64,000 nt of DNA from CALGYY01 sp963678485 (GCA_963678485.1 OY782882.1:1-64000), one strand, 5' to 3'. Shown: positions 1 to 8,719, numbered from the stretch's first letter. Notes: generated by a model not told the origin, from the sequence alone. Translations and numbers: made by a program.

Positions 1-114
1 GCCAGTTGGCGGGCGAATCAGAAGTTGTTTGCAGAAATGTCTTACGAATTATCCTCGCAATACCACTCAAATCTGAGTATACTTTTTCATAGCAGTCAGC
101 ACCAAAATCATTAA
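1..114 (+). CDS. C-terminal 37 residues of the transposon's small third protein (partial)
   Basis: Frame 1 is open from the window edge to TAA at 112-114 and ends in residues SSQHQNH. It aligns without gaps to the 55-residue products at 3178-3345 (ending CSQHQNY) and 8502-8669 (ending RPQQNH), although many codons differ. An intact frame in a diverged copy argues that the small protein is real. Its function is unknown. Confidence 0.5.
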   Translation, partial: ASWRANQKLFAEMSYELSSQYHSNLSILFHSSQHQNH

Positions 115-168
115 AAATCCATAACACGTATTTCATTGATAATGTGCTGCACGTGGGCTTCCGTGCAA
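1..168 (-). mobile_element. Cassette 19 (partial): diverged start of a third IS91-like cassette
   Basis: This matches the last part of the two transposon cassettes (ending at 3399 and 8725): it has the same small reading frame, the same 'CACGTGGG'-type stretch and the same TTGCAC cassette start on the minus strand. It is clearly more diverged than the other two are from each other, so it is an older or different family member. The remainder lies outside the window. Confidence 0.65.
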
Positions 169-216
169 CACGGCTTCATGTTGGGCTAGCGCCACACGAA
201 GCCTTAACTATTAGCA
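163..216 (-). other. attC-like site, type D, of cassette 18
   Basis: On the minus strand the site runs from a TGCTAAT outer box (R'', 216-210) through arms containing GGCTTCGTGTGG and CATGAAGCC to the junction GTG|TTGCAC at 168/169. At 54 bp it is the short site type, shared with 3394-3447 and 8720-8780. The R'' box ends AAT instead of the usual AAC. It abuts the stop codon of the cassette gene directly. Confidence 0.6.
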
Positions 217-895
217 TTAGTATTTTATTTTTAAATTGTTTCCTCTTTGTAGATTTTTAAAATGCTCTGGTGTCGGAGAAAGATAATCCATGTCATAATA
301 CTTGTCTTGTTTCTTAAAATATGTCCTCAAACACCAAGTTGTGTTTGTGTCAATCTTTGCTTGATTTGAAAAGAGATTATTGAATTTGATTATTATTCTA
401 TTACTTATTCTTTCAAAATCAAACTTACCACCAATAACGGGGGTTTCATCTTCGACATTAAAACCTCTGTCTATTTCGCAAAGGCCAAGAAATGTGTCAA
501 ATGATACTTTTGTCTTTTTTATTTTAATATTATCATTCATATATCTAAATTCACAGTACCGGTTTAGTTTGTCTCGTCCCGCTGTGTCAGTTATACTGTC
601 AAAAACTAAGTCCAATTGATAATGAAAATCATTTGTTCTGTCATTTATTATTATACTGTCAGGTATCTGTCTAAACGTAATTGCGACAATAACGGAGTCT
701 GTGTCACAACTTATTTGAACAGTTTTAATGTCTATAAACGAAGTCGAGATTGATACTGTATCGGTCGAGTTAAAAGTGCCATAGAGTTTTGGATGGACAG
801 AATCGGTACTTTGTCTGCAAGAACAAATACTTATCAAAATAAGGATTATCAATATGACCTGTTTAATTGTCCGCATTCTCTAATATTAATGCTAA
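169..895 (-). mobile_element. Cassette 18: single lipoprotein gene plus type D attC-like site
   Basis: The unit is 727 bp. On the minus strand it begins TTAGCATTAATATT at 895 and ends with a box that mirrors this start over 13 of 14 bases (around 210-223). The one gene fills the unit: 19 bases of leader, then the gene, then the attC-like site straight after the stop codon. This is the classical gene-cassette layout. Confidence 0.7.
217..876 (-). CDS. Cassette-borne putative lipoprotein, 219 residues
   Basis: I do not recognise the family. Residues 1-20 form a signal peptide with a lipobox-like end (ISICSC), so the product should be lipid-anchored in the envelope; the rest is hydrophilic with no further membrane segment. 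The gene is much richer in A and T than the chromosomal genes beyond 14 kb, as expected for a transferred cassette gene. The ATG at 876 lies 19 bases inside the cassette. A TAACTTTG -7 box sits 75 bases upstream in the neighbouring attC-like loop (951-958) and could drive it. The stop codon touches the attC-like site. Confidence 0.7.
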   Translation of the reverse strand: MRTIKQVILIILILISICSCRQSTDSVHPKLYGTFNSTDTVSISTSFIDIKTVQISCDTDSVIVAITFRQIPDSIIINDRTNDFHYQLDLVFDSITDTAGRDKLNRYCEFRYMNDNIKIKKTKVSFDTFLGLCEIDRGFNVEDETPVIGGKFDFERISNRIIIKFNNLFSNQAKIDTNTTWCLRTYFKKQDKYYDMDYLSPTPEHFKNLQRGNNLKIKY

Positions 896-950
896 CGTTC
901 GAGGCTTGCTAACGGCGGGAGATTCGAAGCAGCTCCGATTCATAATACAA

Positions 951-958
951 CAAAGTTA
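951..958 (-). promoter_or_regulatory. Putative promoter -7 box inside the attC-like loop of cassette 17
   Basis: Minus strand reads TAACTTTG, a full match to the Bacteroidota TAnnTTTG box, in the unpaired loop of the type C site (890-1020) and pointing at the gene starting at 876. No good TTTG lies 19-21 bases upstream, so this is a half-supported promoter. Confidence 0.4.
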
Positions 959-1112
959 AATAAAAGAACTATACTATCCGTTAAAATGTCTGCCCCGCTG
1001 ATAGCAAGCCTTTGTTGCACTAAATCCCACCCCGAAAAAGCCGGGGTGAGATAGTAGCGTTTTTTAAAGAACATCGTACAAAGGGTATTATAAACCAATA
1101 AATCCTTTGTAT

Positions 1113-2027
1113 ATGAACTCAGAGCCAAAGTTAAGAAAAAAATCATTCACAACAGTCGAACAAGCAATTCATCAGGTAAGAGGCTTTCGTAATCTTTATC
1201 AGGAACTTGACGATAAGATACGATTGTCGGGGCAATCAGAGAGTACGCTTAAGAATTACGCTCGAAAAATAGCCCAGTTGAGCCTGCATTTTGGCAAATT
1301 GCCCCAGCATGTCACGGAAAAGGAGATGAATAAGTACCTGGCTTCACTGGCCCGGCAAAGCAAATCACCTTCGCTGAGCGATTTTAAGTTTGCCGTTTAC
1401 GGGCTGCGCTATTGCTATCGCCTGCTTGGACTGAACGACAAAGTGGTGCAACTCCCCAAAATCAAGCATGACAGCAAACTGCCGGTAGTGCTTAATTATG
1501 GAGAGTGCCGGGCGTTGTTTAATGCGCCAGATCTGCTAAAACACAGGGTGCTGCTGTCGCTGATGTATTCGGCCGGTCTGCGTGCCCGTGAGGCAAGCCG
1601 GCTGAAGCTCTCTGATATTGACCGTGGCCGGATGATGATCCACATTCGACAAAGCAAGTACAACAAAGACCGCTATGTTCCGCTCTCACCGCTGATTTTG
1701 CAAGGACTGGAGAAGTATTATTATGCCTGTCAGCCGGTGGAGTACCTGTTCAATGGCAATGAGCCCGGCTCCCCTTTGAGTGTACGTGGCATGCAATGGG
1801 CCTTGCGCGAAGCGGTGAAGAAGTGTAAGCTTCAAAAGGGCATTACCCTCCATACGCTTCGACACAGCTACGCCACGCACCTGCTTGAGTTCGGGATGGA
1901 TATCGTGACCATCAAGGAGCTACTGGGACACGAGCGTATAGAAACGACACTGGTGTATCTTCATGTCGCCAAACCCAATCGCAGCAATCTGTTCAGCCCG
2001 TTCGACCGGTTGTATACGAAGGAGTGA
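1113..2027 (+). CDS. Transposon-borne tyrosine recombinase (XerC/D-like), copy 1
   Basis: A site-specific recombinase of the phage integrase superfamily, 304 residues. An N-terminal SAM-like core-binding domain (about residues 15-110) precedes a catalytic domain with the full set: Arg in GLRAREASRL, Lys in KYNKDRYVP, HTLRHSYATHLL, LLGHERIET and the Tyr in LVYLHV. The C-terminus ends in a SPFD motif, comparable to SPLD in integron integrases, but the IntI-specific insertion before HTLRH is absent. I chose ATG 1113 over TTG 1107 because the TTG overlaps a CCTTTG that looks like a -7 box. The TGA overlaps the transposase GTG start by four bases, so the two are translationally coupled. The product is nearly identical to that at 6434-7348. 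Recombinase-transposase pairs of this kind are known in IS91-type elements; the recombinase's exact job is not clear. Confidence 0.85.
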   Translation: MNSEPKLRKKSFTTVEQAIHQVRGFRNLYQELDDKIRLSGQSESTLKNYARKIAQLSLHFGKLPQHVTEKEMNKYLASLARQSKSPSLSDFKFAVYGLRYCYRLLGLNDKVVQLPKIKHDSKLPVVLNYGECRALFNAPDLLKHRVLLSLMYSAGLRAREASRLKLSDIDRGRMMIHIRQSKYNKDRYVPLSPLILQGLEKYYYACQPVEYLFNGNEPGSPLSVRGMQWALREAVKKCKLQKGITLHTLRHSYATHLLEFGMDIVTIKELLGHERIETTLVYLHVAKPNRSNLFSPFDRLYTKE

Positions 2028-3178
2028 AGCCTGCATTCGAGCTGGCACAGGTCATTGAACGGTTCGGGAAAGCGTATATTGAACAACATACCCCCAACGC
2101 CTATGTGCAGCGCACGCTGAGCGCACTCAAGCGTTGCCGCACAGCTGCTCTGGGAGGACATGTTGACCGATGCGATCAATGCGGGCACATTCGCATCAGT
2201 TATAACTCCTGCCGCAATCGTCATTGTCCCAAGTGCCAGAATACACAGAGGGAAGCGTGGATCCAAGACAGAAAACAGGATCTGCTTCCTGTACCGTATT
2301 TTCATGTGGTGTTTACCGTGCCGGATCAACTTAACCGTTTGTTCCTGTATGAGCCAGTGCTGATGTACAATCTGCTCTTTCAAACGGCATGGCAGACACT
2401 CTCTCAGTTCTCATACACGCGTCTGCATGCAGAAACAGGCATGTTCGCTATTTTGCACACATGGGGACAAAACCTCTCGCTGCACCCTCATGTGCATTGT
2501 GTGGTTCCCGGCGGTGGTATCGATTACAAGAATCAGTGGAAGCAGGTAAAGGTCTCTGAAAACGGAAAAGTGTTTTTGTTTCCGGCCACAAATCTCTCTG
2601 CAGTTTTTCGCGGAAAGTTCATTGCTGGCCTGCAGCAACAACTTCCTCAGGAAAAGTCTTTTATCAATGCGCTCTACAAAACCTCTTGGGTAGTTTATGC
2701 CAAAGATCCCTTTGCAGGCCCTGAGCAGGTAGTGGAATATCTTGGCCGCTACACGCACAAGGTAGCCATTGGGAATCATCGCATCTTAAACATCAATGAT
2801 GAAGGCGTGACCTTCCGCTGGCGCGATTACCGCGACAACAAAGAAAAAGTAATGACGCTTGAGGGCGCCGAGTTCCTGCGCAGGTTCTGTGTGCACATCC
2901 TTCCAAAACGGTTCGTAAGAATCCGTCATTACGGATTGCTGTCAAGCTCAAAACGCCCGCTGTTACGAGCGTTGCAGCAGTCCTTTGGAATCAAGCCTGT
3001 AGTCAGGGAAAAGAAAAACTGGAAACAAATCGCTGCAGAACATCTTGGCTACAACCCGGATCTGTGCCCGCATTGCGGTAAGGGCAGCATGCTTATGATA
3101 GAAATATTATTGCCGGGCAGGCCGCCTCCCGCGGCGTTCATAGCAAAACAAACATCAACAATCAAAATCACTGCTTAA
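2024..3178 (+). CDS. IS91-family Y2 transposase (HUH type), copy 1
   Basis: A rolling-circle transposase of 384 residues. An N-terminal zinc-binding region carries CDQCG and CRNRHCPKC (about residues 47-72). The HUH metal site is HPHVHCVVPGGG (about 154-165). The two-tyrosine motif is YLGRYTHK (about 238-245), Y-x3-Y. A C-terminal CPHCGKG completes a second zinc-like site. It starts at GTG 2024 inside the recombinase stop (GTGA). Its TAA at 3176-3178 overlaps the ATG of the 55-residue frame, so three genes form one coupled operon. The catalytic motifs are intact and the copy looks functional. In contrast to known IS91 ends, this element has short inverted repeats and lies inside a cassette boundary. 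Confidence 0.9.
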   Translation: MKPAFELAQVIERFGKAYIEQHTPNAYVQRTLSALKRCRTAALGGHVDRCDQCGHIRISYNSCRNRHCPKCQNTQREAWIQDRKQDLLPVPYFHVVFTVPDQLNRLFLYEPVLMYNLLFQTAWQTLSQFSYTRLHAETGMFAILHTWGQNLSLHPHVHCVVPGGGIDYKNQWKQVKVSENGKVFLFPATNLSAVFRGKFIAGLQQQLPQEKSFINALYKTSWVVYAKDPFAGPEQVVEYLGRYTHKVAIGNHRILNINDEGVTFRWRDYRDNKEKVMTLEGAEFLRRFCVHILPKRFVRIRHYGLLSSSKRPLLRALQQSFGIKPVVREKKNWKQIAAEHLGYNPDLCPHCGKGSMLMIEILLPGRPPPAAFIAKQTSTIKITA

Positions 3179-3345
3179 TGAAATCGTTCTATACAGGACC
3201 TGAAATCGTATTGTCTATACTTTATGAAAGCGCCAATGAACGGGTAAATCAGAAGGTGTCTGCAGATATGCTGCGTGAATTATCCGTGCTTCACAACTCA
3301 AATCTGAGAGCGTTTTTTCATTGCAGCCAGCACCAAAATTATTAA
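3178..3345 (+). CDS. Small third protein of the IS91-like element, 55 residues (copy 1)
   Basis: Not recognised. ATG at 3178-3180 overlaps the transposase stop (TAATG). The product starts MKSFYTGPEIVLSILYE and is soluble and mixed-charge. The same frame, at the same coupling point and the same length, follows the second transposase (8502-8669), and a diverged in-frame remnant lies at 1-114. Conservation with amino-acid change but no frame break suggests a true accessory protein; a C-terminal extension or regulator of transposition are guesses. Confidence 0.6.
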   Translation: MKSFYTGPEIVLSILYESANERVNQKVSADMLRELSVLHNSNLRAFFHCSQHQNY

Positions 3346-3393
3346 AACTCCATAACACGTATTTCATTATTAATGTGCTGCATGTGGGATGTC

Positions 3394-3447
3394 GTGCAAC
3401 ACGGCTTCATGTTGGGCTAGCGCCACACGAAGCCTTAACTATTATGC
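3394..3447 (-). other. attC-like site, type D, of cassette 16
   Basis: The minus strand runs from outer box GCATAAT (3447-3441) through paired arms GGCTTC/GAAGCC to the junction GTG|TTGCAC at 3399/3400. It is 54 bp and nearly identical to the sites at 163-216 and 8720-8780, although the three attached genes are unrelated. Confidence 0.6.
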
Positions 3448-4021
3448 TTCGTGTTTTTGAATTGATTTATTTTTCTCCCTGTAATAAAAATAATAAGTCA
3501 TTAGTATATAAATAATTCCCAATCGAGTATCTATCGTCATTTATTAAGGGTATTTTTGAATTATTAATTTCAAAATTAAAGATTTTTGATTCTGGTAATT
3601 TAAAAAACAATTTATCCAAATATTGACCACTCACAGTACAAAGATGATTTTTATAAATTATAAACCCTATATTGTCTTTATTGAATAAGAATGGTTTATA
3701 AGTGATTGCAAAAAAGACAATACTCATCGAATCTGATAAATGACAATTTTCATCAACTTTCCAGTTGTAATTACAAATATCAATATTGATGTATAAGGAA
3801 TCATTGTAATAATCCCTTGATTGTTCAGATTGTAAGAAACTGTCTAAGGCATTAATTAAATTCGTATCTATAATTTTCAGTTCCTTAAGTTCTGTTTGTT
3901 CATTTCTCGTCTGACCCACTACAATAGCTGAAAAACAAAAAATAAGCAATAAAATAGTAATTATTTGTTTCATTTTCTTCTATTAATTTAAGACAATGGG
4001 TCTATATTACATGAAGCATAA
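3400..4021 (-). mobile_element. Cassette 16: single secreted-protein gene plus type D attC-like site
   Basis: The unit is 622 bp. Its minus-strand start TTATGCTTC (from 4021) mirrors its own end GAAGCATAA. The gene occupies nearly all of it, with a 48-base leader. Its upstream neighbour (cassette 15) has the best promoter of the array in its attC-like loop. Confidence 0.7.
3467..3973 (-). CDS. Cassette-borne secreted protein, 168 residues
   Basis: Family not recognised. Residues 1-20 are a Sec signal peptide ending FSAIVVGQ, so the product is exported to the periplasm or beyond; no lipobox and no second membrane helix. The mature part is rich in Asn, Asp, Ile and Phe. The coding sequence is very AT-rich compared with the chromosomal genes, which supports foreign origin. 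It is the only gene of its cassette. ATG 3973 has a 48-base leader in the cassette, and the TTTG-N20-TATCTTTG promoter at 4065-4096 lies across the junction in the previous cassette, so its expression probably depends on array order. Confidence 0.7.
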   Translation of the reverse strand: MKQIITILLLIFCFSAIVVGQTRNEQTELKELKIIDTNLINALDSFLQSEQSRDYYNDSLYINIDICNYNWKVDENCHLSDSMSIVFFAITYKPFLFNKDNIGFIIYKNHLCTVSGQYLDKLFFKLPESKIFNFEINNSKIPLINDDRYSIGNYLYTNDLLFLLQGEK

Positions 4022-4462
4022 CGATCCGGGGCTTGGTACCGGGCGGGGTTCCACTTAACCCAATCAAAGATATTAAATTTCTTATTATGTTCCAAAAATT
4101 ATTTCACGCTAAGCCCGCCTGGTACCAAACCCTTGTTATAGGCTGGAGCGGAATACGGTGGCTGTGCCTTCCAGCGGATGGCACAGGAATTTGTTGCGAT
4201 AAATTGTTCGTTGTAGATTCCCACTGATGTTTACTAATTCAAGAAACCTTCTAGAATTCAATCTCGTTCGTGTTTCGCATGCAGTTAGTTTACAAATTCT
4301 GTGACAGCCGCGGGTAAGTAGCGTAAATTTTCACTATCCGCACCGAAGTGCGCAAAAGCTCACCACTACCCGCCCCCACAAAAATCAATTAGCAACGCTA
4401 ATGGTTTTTCTATTCTTCAAAGAGCGAATCACTTTATAATGAGTATTACGCCTGGCCTATAA
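4022..4462 (-). mobile_element. Cassette 15: ~440-bp non-coding cassette, type A site
   Basis: 441 bp. The attC-like site at 4016-4142 has paired arms holding GGGGCTTGGTA and GGTACCAAACCC. No frame of note lies on the cassette strand. It contains a small perfect hairpin (ATTAGC, three-base loop, GCTAAT) common to all units of this class. It differs from most sisters in reading CCAAAAA instead of CCGAAAA, which restores the -33 TTTG on the minus strand. Confidence 0.7.
4065..4096 (-). promoter_or_regulatory. Promoter in the attC-like loop of cassette 15, reading into cassette 16
   Basis: Minus strand: TTTG (4096-4093), a 20-base spacer, TATCTTTG (4072-4065). This is a full match to the Bacteroidota promoter form TTTG-N19-21-TAnnTTTG. 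It lies in the unpaired loop of the attC-like palindrome and points across the junction at the gene starting at 3973. Confidence 0.6.
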
Positions 4463-4903
4463 CGATCCGGGGCTTGGTAACGGGCGGGTATTCACTTAAC
4501 CCAATCAAAGATATTAAATTTCTTATTATGTTCCAAAAATCATTTTACGCTAAACCCGCCTGGTACCAAACCCTTGTTATAGGCATGGGCGGAATACGGT
4601 TGTTGCGCCATCCAGCGGCTGGCACAGGAATTTGTTGCGATAAATTTTCTGTTGTAGATCACCACTAATGTTTGCCAATTCAAGCGAACTTCTAGATATC
4701 AATTTCGTTCAGGCTTAGCATGCTGACTGTTTACAAATTCTGTGACAGCCGCGGGTGTAAAGCGTAAATTTTCTCTATCCCCGGCGAAGTCAGCAAAACC
4801 GCATCACTGACCGCCCCCACAAAGAAAAATTAGCAACGCTAATGGTTTTCTTATTCTTCAAAGAGCGAATCCCTTTACATAAAGTATTACGCCTGGCCTA
4901 TAA
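4463..4903 (-). mobile_element. Cassette 14: ~440-bp non-coding cassette, type A site
   Basis: 441 bp, near-identical to cassette 15. Site 4457-4583. It also keeps the TTTG -33 box, so its loop promoter (TATCTTTG) is complete and reads into cassette 15. Confidence 0.7.
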
Positions 4904-5343
4904 CGATCCGGGGCTTGGTAACGGGCGGGTATTCACTTAACCCAATCAAAGATATTAAATTTCTTATTATGTTCCGAAAATTATTTTACGCTAATCCCGC
5001 CTGTTACCAAACCCTTGTTATAGGCTTGGGCGGAATACGATTCCTGCGCCATCCAGCGGCTGGCGCAGGAATTTGTTGCGATAAATTTTCTGTTGTAGAT
5101 CACCACTAATGTTTGCCAATTCAAGCGAACTTCTAGATTTCAATTTCGTTCGGGCTTAGCATGCTGACTGTTTACAAATTCTGTGACAGCCGCGGGTGCA
5201 AAGCGTAAATTTTACCTATCCCCGGCGAAATCAGCAAACCGTATCACTGCCCGCCCCCACAAAAAAAAATTAGCAACGCTAATGGTTTTCATATTCTTCA
5301 AAGAGCGCATTATTAAAAATTGAGTATTACGCCTGGCCTATAA
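4904..5343 (-). mobile_element. Cassette 13: ~440-bp non-coding cassette, type A site
   Basis: 440 bp. Same body and site type; the -33 position reads TTCG and the TATCTTTG box is intact. Confidence 0.7.
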
Positions 5344-5783
5344 CGATCCGGGGCTTGGTAACGGGCGGGTATTCACTTAACCCAATCAAAGATATTAAAT
5401 TTCTTATTATGTTCCGAAAATTATTTCACGCTAAGCCCGCCTGATACCAAACCCTTGTTATAGGCTTGGGCGGAATACGGTTGCTGTGCCATCCAGCGGC
5501 TGGCACAGCAATTTGTTGCGATAAATTTTCTGTTGTAGATCCCCACTGATGTAGGCCAATTCAAGCGAACTTCCAGATTTCAATCTCGTTCAGGCTTAGC
5601 ATGCTGACTGTTTACAAATTCTGTGACAGCCGCGGGTGCAAAGCGTTAATTATCCTATCCGCAGCGAAGTCAGCAAAACCGCATCACTGCCCGCCCCCAC
5701 AACTATGAATTAGCAACGCTAATGGTTTTCTTGTTCTTCAAAGAGCGCATCATTTAAAATTGAGTATTACGCCTGGCCTATAA
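5344..5783 (-). mobile_element. Cassette 12: ~440-bp non-coding cassette, type A site
   Basis: 440 bp. Same body. One arm of its site reads CTGATACC, which weakens the stem by one pair relative to its sisters; -33 reads TTCG. Confidence 0.7.
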
Positions 5784-6223
5784 CGGTCGGGGCTTGGTAA
5801 CGGGCGGGTATTCACTTAACCCAATCAAAGATATTAAATTTCTTATTATGTTCCGAAAATTATTTCACGCTAAGCCCGCCTGATACCAAACCCTTGTTAT
5901 AGGCGCGGGCGGAATACGGTTGCTGCGCCATCCAGCGGCTGGCACAGGAATTTGTTGCGATAAATTTTCTATTGTAGATCACCACTAATGTTTGCCAATT
6001 CAAGCGAACTTCTAGATTTCAATTTCGTTCGGGCTTAGCATGCAGCCTGTTTACAAATTCTGTGACAGCCGCGGGTTCAAAGCGTAAATTTTCTCTATCC
6101 CCGGCGAAGTCAGCAAAACCGCATCACTGCCCGCCCCCACAACCATGAATTAGCAACGCTAATGGTTTTCTTATTCTTCAAAGAGCGATTCATTTTACAT
6201 GAAGTATTACGCCTGGCCTATAA
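5784..6223 (-). mobile_element. Cassette 11: ~440-bp non-coding cassette, type A site (GGTCGGGG variant)
   Basis: 440 bp, first of the left block when reading from the transposon cassette. Its site reads CGGTCGGGG next to the junction instead of CGATCCGGGG, a variant shared only with cassette 3 (11592-12030); the two are otherwise close copies, which suggests a block duplication. Confidence 0.7.
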
Positions 6224-6433
6224 CGTTTTGCAGCTTGCTTGTCGTGCCGTTTCTTGGTATTGAATCGATGCACTAAGTTATCAATTTAACCGTTTCCTGT
6301 CCACGAAGAACGAACGGCATGCAAGCAAGGTGCTGTTGCACTAAATCCCACCCCCAAAAAGCGGGGGCGAGATAGTAGCGCTTTGTAAAGAACCTCGTAC
6401 AAAGGATATTATTAACGCATAAATCCTTTGTAT

Positions 6434-7348
6434 ATGAACAATGAGCCAAAGTTAAGAAAAAAAACGTTCACAACGGTTGAACAAGCCATTCATCAGGTAA
6501 GAGGCTTTCGTAATCTTTATCAGGAACTTGACGATAAGATACGATTGTCGGGGCAATCAGAGAGTACTCTTAAAAATTACGCACGAAAAATAGCCCAGTT
6601 AAGTCTGCATTTTGGAAAGCTACCACAGCATGTCACAGAGAAGGAGATGAGCAAGTATTTGGCTTCACTGGCCAGACAAAGTAAAACACCTTCGCTGAGC
6701 GATTTTAAGTTCGCCGTTTATGGGCTGCGCTATTGCTATCGCCTGCTGGGCTTGAATGACAAAGTGGTGCAACTCCCCAAAATCAAGCATGACAGCAAAC
6801 TGCCGGTAGTGCTTAATTATGGCGAGTGCAGGGCGTTGTTTAATGCGCCGGATCTGTTAAAACACAGGGTACTACTGTCGCTGATGTATTCGGCCGGTCT
6901 GCGTGCCCGTGAGGCAAGCCGGCTGAAGCTCTCTGATATTGACCGTGGCCGGATGATGATCCACATTCGACAAAGCAAGTACAACAAAGACCGCTATGTT
7001 CCGCTCTCACCGCTGATTTTGCAAGGACTGGAGAAGTATTATTATGCCTGTCAGCCGGTGGAGTACCTGTTCAATGGCAATGAGCCCGGCTCCCCTTTGA
7101 GTGTACGTGGCATGCAATGGGCCTTGCGCGAAGCGGTGAAGAAGTGTAAGCTTCAAAAGGGCATTACCCTCCATACGCTTCGACACAGCTACGCCACGCA
7201 CCTGCTTGAGTTCGGGATGGATATCGTGACCATCAAGGAGCTACTGGGACACGAGCGTATAGAAACGACACTGGTTTATCTTCATGTCGCCAAACCCAAT
7301 CGCAGCAACCTGTTCAGCCCGTTCGACCGGTTGTATCAGAAGGATTGA
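6434..7348 (+). CDS. Transposon-borne tyrosine recombinase (XerC/D-like), copy 2
   Basis: 304 residues, almost identical to the product of 1113-2027; changes are confined to the N-terminal region and the last two residues (QKD for TKE). All catalytic residues are kept (GLRARE, KYNKDR, HTLRHSY, LLGHER, YLHV). The last two thirds are nearly the same at DNA level while the first third has drifted, which hints at gene conversion or recent exchange between copies. The stop TGA overlaps the transposase start. Confidence 0.85.
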   Translation: MNNEPKLRKKTFTTVEQAIHQVRGFRNLYQELDDKIRLSGQSESTLKNYARKIAQLSLHFGKLPQHVTEKEMSKYLASLARQSKTPSLSDFKFAVYGLRYCYRLLGLNDKVVQLPKIKHDSKLPVVLNYGECRALFNAPDLLKHRVLLSLMYSAGLRAREASRLKLSDIDRGRMMIHIRQSKYNKDRYVPLSPLILQGLEKYYYACQPVEYLFNGNEPGSPLSVRGMQWALREAVKKCKLQKGITLHTLRHSYATHLLEFGMDIVTIKELLGHERIETTLVYLHVAKPNRSNLFSPFDRLYQKD

Positions 7349-8505
7349 AGCCTGCATTCGAGCTGGCACAGGTCATTGAGCGGTTCGGGAAAGCGTATAT
7401 TGAACAACATGCCCCCAACGCCTATGTGCAGCGCACGCTGAGCGCACTCGAGCGTTGCCGCACTGCTGCTCTGGGCGGGCATGTTGACCGATGCGATCAA
7501 TGCGGGCACATTCGCATCAGTTATAACTCCTGCCGTAACCGTCATTGTCCCAAGTGCCAGAATACGCAAAGGGAAGCGTGGATCCAGGACAGAAAACAGG
7601 ATCTCCTTCCTGTGCCGTATTTTCATGTGGTATTTACCGTGCCGGATCAACTTAACCGTTTGTTCCTGTATGAGCCAGTGCTGATGTACAATCTGCTCTT
7701 TCAAACGGCATGGCAGACACTCTCTCAGTTCTCCTACACGCGTCTGCATGCAGAAACAGGCATGTTCGCTATTTTGCACACCTGGGGACAAAACCTCTCG
7801 CTGCACCCTCATGTGCATTGTGTGGTTCCCGGCGGTGGGATCGATTTCAAGAATCAGTGGAAGCAGGTACAGGTCTCTGAAAACGGGAAAGTGTTTTTGT
7901 TTCCGGTCACAAATCTCTCTGCGGTTTTTCGCGGAAAGTTCATTGCTGGCCTGCAACAACAACAACTTATGCAGGAAAAGCCGTTCATCAATGCGCTCTA
8001 CAAAACGCCTTGGGTAGTTTATGCCAAAGATCCCTTTGCAGGCCCTGAGCAGGTAGTGGAATATCTTGGCCGTTACACGCACAAGGTAGCCATTGGGAAT
8101 CATCGCATCTTAAACATCAATGATGAAGGCGTGACCTTCCGCTGGCGCGACTATCGCGACAACAAAGAAAAAGTAATGACACTTGATGGCACCGAGTTCC
8201 TGCGCAGATTCAGCCAGCACATCCTTCCAAAAAGGTTCGTAAGAATCCGTCATTACGGATTGCTTTCAACTTCAAAACGCCCGCTGTTACGAGCGTTGCA
8301 GCAGTCCTTTGGAATCAAGCCTGTAGTAAGGGAAAAGAAAAACTGGAAAGAAATCTCTGTCGAGCATCTTGGCTACAACCCGGATTTGTGCCCGCATTGC
8401 GGTAAGGGCAGCATGCTTATGATAGAAATATTATTGCCGGGCAGGCCGCCTCCCGCGGCGCTCATAGCAAAACAAACATCAACAATCAAAATCACTGCTT
8501 TATGA
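7345..8505 (+). CDS. IS91-family Y2 transposase (HUH type), copy 2
   Basis: 386 residues, two more than copy 1 because of an extra Gln-Leu/Met stretch near residue 210. HPHVHC, YLGRYTHK, CRNRHCPKC and CPHCGKG are all present. The start codon is TTG (7345) where copy 1 uses GTG, in each case inside the recombinase stop codon. TGA at 8503-8505 overlaps the ATG of the small third gene. Confidence 0.9.
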   Translation: MKPAFELAQVIERFGKAYIEQHAPNAYVQRTLSALERCRTAALGGHVDRCDQCGHIRISYNSCRNRHCPKCQNTQREAWIQDRKQDLLPVPYFHVVFTVPDQLNRLFLYEPVLMYNLLFQTAWQTLSQFSYTRLHAETGMFAILHTWGQNLSLHPHVHCVVPGGGIDFKNQWKQVQVSENGKVFLFPVTNLSAVFRGKFIAGLQQQQLMQEKPFINALYKTPWVVYAKDPFAGPEQVVEYLGRYTHKVAIGNHRILNINDEGVTFRWRDYRDNKEKVMTLDGTEFLRRFSQHILPKRFVRIRHYGLLSTSKRPLLRALQQSFGIKPVVREKKNWKEISVEHLGYNPDLCPHCGKGSMLMIEILLPGRPPPAALIAKQTSTIKITAL

Positions 8506-8669
8506 AATTGTTCTGCGAAGGACCTGAAATCGTATTGTCTATACTTTATGAAAGCGCCAATGTACGGGTAAATCAGAAGGTGTCTGCAGATATGCTGCGT
8601 GAATTATCCGTGCTTCACAACTCAAATCTGAGTACATTTTTTCATAGCAGGCCGCAACAAAATCATTAA
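8502..8669 (+). CDS. Small third protein of the IS91-like element, 55 residues (copy 2)
   Basis: ATG 8502 overlaps the transposase TGA (ATGA). The product begins MKLFCEGPEIVLSILYE and is close to copy 1, with changes spread over the chain and the same length. Function unknown; see 3178-3345. Confidence 0.6.
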   Translation: MKLFCEGPEIVLSILYESANVRVNQKVSADMLRELSVLHNSNLSTFFHSRPQQNH

Positions 8670-8719
8670 AACTCCATAAAGACTATTCCTTCTTCAAATC
8701 TTGCTGCACGTGGGCTTTC

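Larger units (their letters stand above)
896..3399 (-). mobile_element. Cassette 17: IS91-like transposon as a cassette (copy 1)
   Basis: The unit is 2504 bp. The transposon part is 1015-3399, carrying a tyrosine recombinase, a Y2 transposase and a 55-residue protein, all on the plus strand and so antisense to the array. The two ends, TTGCACTAAATCCCAC at 1015-1030 and GTGGGATGTCGTGCAA at 3384-3399, are inverted repeats matching at 14 of 16 bases. IS91 elements normally lack such repeats, whereas a cassette needs them. The type C attC-like site (890-1020) carries arms with GGCTTGCTA and GCGGG on both sides. A hairpin (stem CACCCCG/CGGGGTG, 1028-1048) lies just inside the left end. Confidence 0.65.
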
